Below are positions 59,901 to 64,000 of a stretch of 64,000 nt of DNA, piece after piece. Under the pieces are notes generated by a model. It saw only the letters and a program-made list of their open reading frames with translations, was not told the DNA's origin and ran no database searches. The translations under genes and the position numbers were made by a program. The DNA is from Patella vulgata (lineage: Eukaryota; Mollusca; Gastropoda; Patellidae): contig NC_065885.2 in assembly GCF_932274485.2 (NCBI RefSeq), forward strand, positions 28,657,062 to 28,721,061, read 5' to 3'. Position 1 is the first letter of the stretch. Every line of letters begins with the position of its first letter.

Positions 59901-61149
59901 GTATTCAATTTCCTGACCACTGTTCAAAAATTAATCATTATACCAGGTACATCAATAATCAACTATGTTTTAAATCTTTGAACAATGATCAGGAAATTAA
60001 AGCTTGTAAATTGGATGCTCATTATCAAAATTGAAGGCCAAATTTAAACTGGACACAAGTACAAATTATATGATTTTCGGCATATTTTAGTCAATTTTTA
60101 CAAATTTTCAAACAACGATATGTTAAATCCTAGGGTTAAATACATAAGATTAAATGATACCAGGTTACAGTGTAAGTAGCCAGTTTTTAGATTTTGGTCA
60201 ATTAGGTGAGTTTACAGTTATGGTTTGTTTGAATATGACACATAAAGCTTATTATTATTACATAATTGTTTGGTTGAAATAGAAAGTGATAATACCTAAA
60301 AATTCCTCAAACTTATGACCCATATCTTGTGGATATTTTAATGTATTAAATTTTCAAATATCATTGAGAGCTACTTGGTCAACAGTAGTAAAAAATCACA
60401 TTATTAAGGGAAATTATTCACAAAACCGTACAGAGGGAACACACACTGAGCAGAGGCAACATAAGGCAGAACTAACAGGGTTACTGCTCGAGCTTGATCT
60501 TAGTAGACCACTAATGAACACAATGTTGTACAGAATAAAAAGAGTTTTGAACCAACAAAATAATACATTTCATCATATATTACTGTATCAGGGATAAATA
60601 TATTCATTACAAATATTTAATTAAACTTTATGGTGTTAGGTCAATATTTCAATTTTAACATAAATAGATAGATTTAAAGTGTCCTTTTAGATATATGTAC
60701 CGATAGATAAAATAACTGAGGTTGCAATGCATACCATCTTGACCTTGATACAAATGAGTTATCTGGATTGATTGATTTTGATTATTTTTTTGACCAATCT
60801 GCCTTGTTAGTAAAACTACACTTTACTGTGTATGGTCTGAAAGTCTAATATTCAGTCTTTAAATTATTTACATTTTTTTAAAAACATACTTTTCTCGTCA
60901 GAGACTTACATATCGGGACTTTATAATGTTAATCAACATTTTTATAATCACAATAGGGTTGTTTTTTTTTAATGATTAATCAAAATAGCTAATATGATGT
61001 AAGAAATAAATACGACTAAGAATGATTTCTACAAATACTACTAATTATCTGAACTTGAGTTGACAACCTTTGACCCACAGACTTACTTTTAAATGAATCT
61101 GCCATATTCTGATTCTTACGTAATTGTTCCTGTTCTTCCAGCATGCTAT
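44927..61149 (-). CDS. SLMAP-like tail-anchored coiled-coil protein, C-terminal 255 aa
   Basis: Eight exons with consensus splice sites and continuous phase: 61149-61087, 59009-58953, 56797-56735, 53842-53723, 51731-51659, 51387-51228, 48406-48272, 45025-44927. The 5' part lies right of the window. The product is almost all coiled coil and ends in a hydrophobic anchor (SIPLLLLLFGFLMALYP) plus ten residues, i.e. a tail-anchored protein. FIALKEECSNLRKR followed by RRENLQLSSEYNKLQ lines up with the remembered human SLMAP segment NALETECHSLKRENVLLSSE, and both proteins end in an anchor about 100 residues later. SLMAP (FHA domain, coiled coils, tail anchor) links membranes to the STRIPAK phosphatase complex and acts in Hippo signalling; the FHA domain would be upstream. 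Exons of 57-63 nt keep the same phase and could be skipped as cassettes; exon 6 has a second in-frame donor. Introns carry several transposons. Confidence 0.75.
45030..46110. other. Intron sequence of the SLMAP-like gene
   Basis: AT-rich; begins (minus strand) with a T-rich tract that serves the last acceptor. No extra exon is recognised. Confidence 0.4.
46113..46601. mobile_element. Truncated copy of the 36105-type hAT-like element
   Basis: Starts CAGGGCTCATACTGTTGG and follows the left 490 bp of the element at 36105 through 'cctaatcggatattattatt'. The right end is missing; the sequence then changes just before the Tc1 pseudogene. Confidence 0.7.
46840..47764 (+). pseudogene. Tc1/mariner transposase pseudogene
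   Basis: Tc1 transposase scattered over three frames. It shows the N-terminal part GRLNAGHSAQAVATRFQVN (46880), PYRGPILTPRHRRERLQFA (47099), LFTDES with the first Asp (about 47203), FQHDNARAHTARV with the second Asp (47482), SPDLNPIEHLWDEIQRR with the Glu (47576), and a C-terminal remnant RVWFQVPMVFINRIL (about 47685). The DD34E residues survive but frameshifts kill the reading frame. It is a different lineage from the copy at 27793-28665. It sits in the last intron of the SLMAP-like gene, opposite in strand. Confidence 0.85.
49018..49860. mobile_element. Palindromic TTAA-type MITE split by a SINE
   Basis: The left arm (49021-49237) and right arm (49618-49859) are inverted repeats over about 215 bases, very similar in the outer 130 ('gggtatcattcagatttgat', 'aatctaatacacatattcag', 'aatagattgccatgcagaaa'). 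The outer edge reads TTAACACTAGGG at left and CCCTAGTGTAAA at right. This is compatible with piggyBac-type ends (TTAACACT...) with one change in the right TTAA. It lies inside a SLMAP-like intron. Confidence 0.85.
49238..49617 (-). mobile_element. SINE-2, full length, 12-bp TSD
   Basis: The best-preserved SINE-2 copy, 380 bp. The tail 'gttaaaccccatttcatttc' is on the minus strand at left; the tRNA-like head, with box A 'tggctaagtgggaaag' and a B-box-like 'ggtgttcgatacctg', is at right. The duplication CTGGATGACCAA occurs at 49226-49237 and 49618-49629. Inserted near the dyad of the palindromic MITE. Confidence 0.9.
50165..50350. repeat. Dispersed repeat, inverted copy at 60015-60180
   Basis: 'aggtatcatttaatctt' and 'tttgaaaatttgtaaaaat' and 'tttgtacttgtgtccagttt' occur in the same order on the opposite strand at 60 kb. 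Confidence 0.7.
50390..50620. repeat. Fragment of the mollusc-type 'caataactctgg' repeat
   Basis: 'gtgatcaagggcaataactctgg' at about 50416 and 'tttcaatgtgggcgtata' at about 50590 mark the two ends of the same repeat family that fills 62.3-63.7 kb; the middle is diverged. Confidence 0.6.
51186..51227 (-). CDS. Alternative 42-nt extension of SLMAP-like exon 6
   Basis: Beyond the strong donor GAG|GTGAGG at 51227 the frame stays open for 14 codons to a second donor CAACAG|GTACAT. Both keep phase 0, so either would join the 48406 exon in frame. The extension (VRGRSLTSMRPAQQ) is basic and breaks the coiled coil. The inner donor is the better match to consensus. Confidence 0.4.
52549..52880. mobile_element. 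TTAA-type MITE, family A copy 2
   Basis: Starts TTAAAGATACATTATGTAAG and ends CTTGCATAATGTATGTTTAA, a 20-bp inverted repeat with two differences, with TTAA at both edges; 332 bp. Best-defined copy of the family. Confidence 0.85.
52885..53715. other. Intron sequence of the SLMAP-like gene
   Basis: AT-rich; no additional exon or recognised repeat. Confidence 0.4.
54170..54445. mobile_element. Foldback MITE fragment, second copy of 15800-16175
   Basis: Opposite orientation to the copy in the CRT-like intron. It shares 'aatgtctgacgtcat', 'aaaagccgctcgtatgaccc' and the end 'aacgaaacgaaatatagatc'. One arm is incomplete. Confidence 0.65.
54450..54900. repeat. Diverged 'catgacc...gtgtataaatttca' repeat block
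   Basis: Repeating phrases such as 'ctgtgtataaatttcaaattca' and the terminal 'atatcaatgtgggcgtataaaa' place it in the same family as 62.3-63.7 kb, with a GACAGACC-rich stretch just before the end. Confidence 0.6.
54905..56730. other. Intron sequence of the SLMAP-like gene
   Basis: AT-rich; no additional exon or recognised mobile element. Confidence 0.4.
56929..57457. mobile_element. TTAA-type MITE, family A copy 3
   Basis: Left TTAAAGATACATTAG..., right '...gctcttgcataatttatgtttaa'. The interior matches copies 1 and 2 ('taaagagttggccattcttg', 'aagacttgcaataggcag') but it is about 200 bp longer, with a variable middle. Confidence 0.75.
57700..58200. repeat. Diverged 'ggggcaataact' dispersed repeat
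   Basis: 'gtcaggggcaataactacg' near 57735 and a terminal 'acggacagagaagggg' plus 'cccacataaggtattgcc' near 58140-58185 resemble the family at the right edge of the window. Confidence 0.45.
59380..59625 (-). mobile_element. SINE-1 copy, diverged
   Basis: Minus orientation: 'gagatttaacgtccactt' at the 3' end, 'gtgggaggaaaccagagg' in the body and box B 'gaggaatcgaaacc'. The head is degenerate. Lies in a SLMAP-like intron. Confidence 0.75.
60015..60180. repeat. Inverted copy of the 50165-50350 repeat
   Basis: Shares 'aaactggacacaagtacaaa' and 'acaaattttcaaa' and 'aagattaaatgatacc' with the 50 kb copy. A further inverted block near 59885-59990 ('caatttcctgaccactgttc' versus 'gaacaatgatcaggaaatt') suggests both belong to a larger foldback element. 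Confidence 0.6.
60185..61080. other. Intron sequence of the SLMAP-like gene
   Basis: No supported exon. A short frame at 60364-60597 has no family features and poor splice context. Confidence 0.4.
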
Positions 61150-62335
61150 CTGTTAGTTTAAACAAGGTGTGAACCATGCAGGGAATGAGATAAGATCAGG
61201 TAGATTAGGATTAATAAGAATAAATAATAATAGGATGGCATATCCCTGTAATCCAGCTAAATTTCCTAAGATCATATAACCTTCACATTAAAAACAATGA
61301 TATCTGATATTGATTACTTCCAGTTTAATTAATATTTGATCAATGCAGCATTGATAACAGCTCCAGAAATACCTGAAGGCCATCTAAAGTCGTTATGTTT
61401 CAATATTAAAAACTAATTGTGGCTCATATTTATGTGAAGTTTTATATAAGACCTCTAAGAAAATGAACTTGTTTACTTAGAGATAAAGGAAAGGATATGG
61501 GTAATAAACAGAGGGCTTAATATACAAAAGGTGATATAATGTTTCTGTAATTGAAGATCGTGCAGAAAATGAACCAGCTTACATGGGGATAAGGAAATGA
61601 GGTATTGATGACATATTGTTCACATAAAATATTTTCATAAACAAAGAATAGACTTTGTCTTATTGGTAATAACACAAAAAAAAACCCTGAAAATTTGATT
61701 GGATGCTAAAATTTAAATATACGACCAGATTCAGTCTGAGACAGTTGTTTTTCAAACATTATGAAAAAAACTATCATATTTGGGACGACATATTTTGAAA
61801 TGGGGTAGTAAACTGGAAATTTGTTGTTCAACAAGATCTTCACAAAAAAATATATTCTTTGTATCATTACTTGATCAAAAGTTCACTATTAAGATAAACA
61901 TGCAAATTAAAATAAGTACTGAAAAAAAATATGTGACCAGCTCTAGTAAAATAAGACAAATTCAAAACACTGTTATGTAAGCTTATACATTAAAGTTATG
62001 TATTTGAAGAGTTTTAAATTGGTATCTTACAAGTTACATCCTCATGACTCCATAGTAACCAACACCATCAATGATAATGCATTGACTCGCAAGAATTAAA
62101 AACAGAGTCCAATGTGAAGAGAAATATGATATGTAAGGGATCTGCAACATGTGTCTGATTTAGCCATAGCTGGTCACATTTATCAAAATAAATTTCTCAA
62201 CAAAGTGCAAAAGTTCAATTTGAACCTAAACGGCTTTGACTGACATTAGTTACAAATCTGGGACACACCTTTCAATAACAAATGCTTGCCATGCAAGATG
62301 CGACCATATTTTGCATGAGATGGACAAGCTCAAAA
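61150..62335. other. Intron sequence upstream of the first SLMAP-like exon seen
   Basis: No further coiled-coil exon could be identified to the right; the preceding exon probably lies outside the window. Confidence 0.4.
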
Positions 62336-62339
62336 AAAA

Positions 62340-63680
62340 AAAAGAAGTGATTTTTCATACAATCAGGGGCCATAATCCAGGAATATAAACATATTTTCAT
62401 CAAAAGAGGACAAAGATAGGTTGCAAGGCAACAAAACATACACCCACAGCAGCTAAGTAGTCCGGGCAGTCAACAAGGGTTGTCGTATATTTTTCTTTTC
62501 TGAAGGGATCAAGGGCCATACCTCTGGCAGTAATTATCGGAAATCGGATTTTGACTTTAGCGTCTAGAGCATCCATAAGTGATCAAGGGTCATAACTCTG
62601 GCAGTAATTATCAGAAATTGTTGAAAATCATTTGGCTTCTTCGTCTCAGTGAGTGTAAACACTGAGTATAAATTTAAAGTCTATCAGATAATGTCAACAA
62701 GATTTCTCAAAGTGATCTAGGGCCATAACTCCAGCAGTCAACAAGAGTTGTTGCATATTTTTATTTTTTTTCGATAATGAAACATTTATAATACATTAAA
62801 ATCTGATTAAGAGTAACAATTCATTAAGTAATTATCAGAAAACCATTAGAATTTGTTTGGTTTTTATAAAGTTCTGCCCCATGCTAACGTTTAGTATACG
62901 AAACTTTTAACATCATGGATTTAGCTGTTCAAGTCATAAAAATTCATTGAAAATCAAGACTTTAAACTCAATCTGAAGTCAATCGGATGATAAATTTAGC
63001 CTCTAGAGCGTCACAAGATTTTTCAAAGTGAGATCAAGCGTCACAACTTTGGCAGTAATTATCGGAAATCGTTGAAAATCAATATGATTCTTTGTCTTAT
63101 GACCTCAAACACTGTGTATAAATTTAAAGTCAATCGGATATTAAGTTTAGCCTCTAGAGCATTTACAAGATATTTTGAAGTGATCAAGGACCATAACTCT
63201 GGCAGTAATTATCGAAAATCGCTGAAAATGAATAGGTTTGTTTGTCTCACGACCTTAAATACTGTGTACAAATTTAAAGTCAATCGGATATTAACTTTAG
63301 CCTCTAGAGCGTCCACAAGATTTTTCAAAGTGATCAAGGGCCATAACTCTGGCAGTAATTATCGGAAATTGCTGAAAATCAATAGGCTTCTTCGTCTCAT
63401 GACCTCAAACACTGTGTATAAATTTAAAGTCAATCGGATATTAACTTTAGCCTTTAGAGAGTCCACAAGATTTTTTGAAGTGATCAAGGGCCATAACTCT
63501 GGCAGTAATTATTGGAAATCGCTGAAAATCAATATGCTTCTTCATCTCATGCCCTTAAACACTTTGTATAAATTTGAAGTCAATCGGACATTAACTTTAG
63601 CCTGTAGAGCATGGACGCCGGACTGCCGGAGGGACGGGGGCGACGACAATATACAAGCCCATTTCAATGTGGGCGTATAA
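62340..63680. repeat. 150-bp tandem repeat of the mollusc 'ataactctggcagtaatta' family
   Basis: 'ccataactctggcagtaatt' recurs at about 63040 (diverged), 63190, 63340 and 63490, giving a 150-bp period, with more degenerate units to the left (62515, 62588, 62726). It ends with 'ggacgccggactgccgg' and 'caatgtgggcgtataaaaa'. Because 150 is a multiple of three, one frame stays open for 202 codons; this is an accident of the repeat. Confidence 0.85.
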
Positions 63681-63799
63681 AAATTGTGATTTCTAGAGGG
63701 TCCACAACCTTCGTATTACATACTTTTACACTATTTGTGTACAAGAAGCGGCCATTTTGTCAGGTAGTTTCGGCCCAATTTTCACGTAATTTGACTATT

Positions 63800-64000
63800 A
63801 GGGTGTAGCAGTGATTTTTTTGTACAATCAGGAGCCATAATCCAGAAAGTTACAGTCTGATATGGACAAATATCGAAAGGAACAAAGACCTTTGGGAGAT
63901 AAACCTATATTTCAAGTTTCATAAAAATCAGATAAAAATTGTGACCTGTAGAGTGTCCACAAACAAATTGTGACCGGATGTCTGGATGGACAAGGGCAAC
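63800..64000. repeat. Second repeat block at the window edge
   Basis: 'caatcaggagccataatcca', 'tttcaagtttcataaaaatcaga' and 'gacctgtagagtgtccacaa' resemble the start of the same family near 62345 and 63690. Cut by the window end. Confidence 0.55.

Noticed and set aside
60364-60597. 77-codon frame in a SLMAP-like intron
   Set aside because: Antisense to the gene, no domain and no splice context.
63072-63680. 202-codon open frame with 50-residue repeats
   Set aside because: It is a translation of the 150-bp tandem repeat; composition and lack of splice or promoter context argue against a gene.

Overview
This is an animal nuclear genome window, most likely from a mollusc. The evidence is: AT-rich sequence; spliced genes with GT-AG introns; tRNA-derived SINEs, Tc1/mariner, CR1/L2-like and Jockey-like LINEs; hAT and TTAA-type MITEs; and the 'caagggcaataactctgg' type of dispersed repeat that I know from bivalve and gastropod genomes. 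A pearl-like array (TCTG microsatellite plus a core repeat of about 146 bp) points the same way. The species cannot be fixed from the sequence alone.

Three protein genes are well supported. (1) 12639-16895, minus strand: a complete four-exon gene (418 aa) for a CRT-like transporter, the animal relative of the Plasmodium chloroquine resistance transporter, with an N-terminal dileucine lysosomal sorting motif. (2) 26468-27706, plus strand: an intronless 412-aa class A GPCR, closest by eye to GPR161. (3) 44927-61149, minus strand: the last eight exons (255 aa) of a tail-anchored coiled-coil protein that matches the C-terminal part of SLMAP; its 5' part lies to the right of the window. Two probable first exons on the minus strand (2859-2904 and 224-287) belong to one or two genes running off the left edge.

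The rest is largely a transposon landscape. 3.3-9.4 kb holds two hAT MITEs with 8-bp target duplications, the pearl-like array, CGACA-rich palindromic elements and a dead Jockey-like LINE. 18.8-25 kb holds a foldback element split by a SINE, a full SINE with a 13-bp duplication, TTAA-type MITEs and another hAT MITE. 27.7-28.9 kb has a Tc1 transposase ORF lying tail to tail with the GPCR. 29.8-31 kb is a TTACACC-rich tandem region. 33-38.8 kb is a dead CR1/L2-type LINE whose first ORF is an SGNH-esterase-like remnant, split by a hAT-like insertion that itself carries a SINE. 46-47.8 kb has a truncated relative of that insertion next to a Tc1 pseudogene. Introns of the SLMAP-like gene carry further MITEs, including a long palindrome with a SINE near its dyad. 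The right end is a 150-bp tandem repeat.

Nothing here forms an operon-like system. The most interesting items are the animal CRT homologue, the nested palindromic elements that could make long hairpin RNA, the TTAA-type MITE group and a hammerhead-like relic. Family names rest on remembered motifs and were not confirmed by database search.
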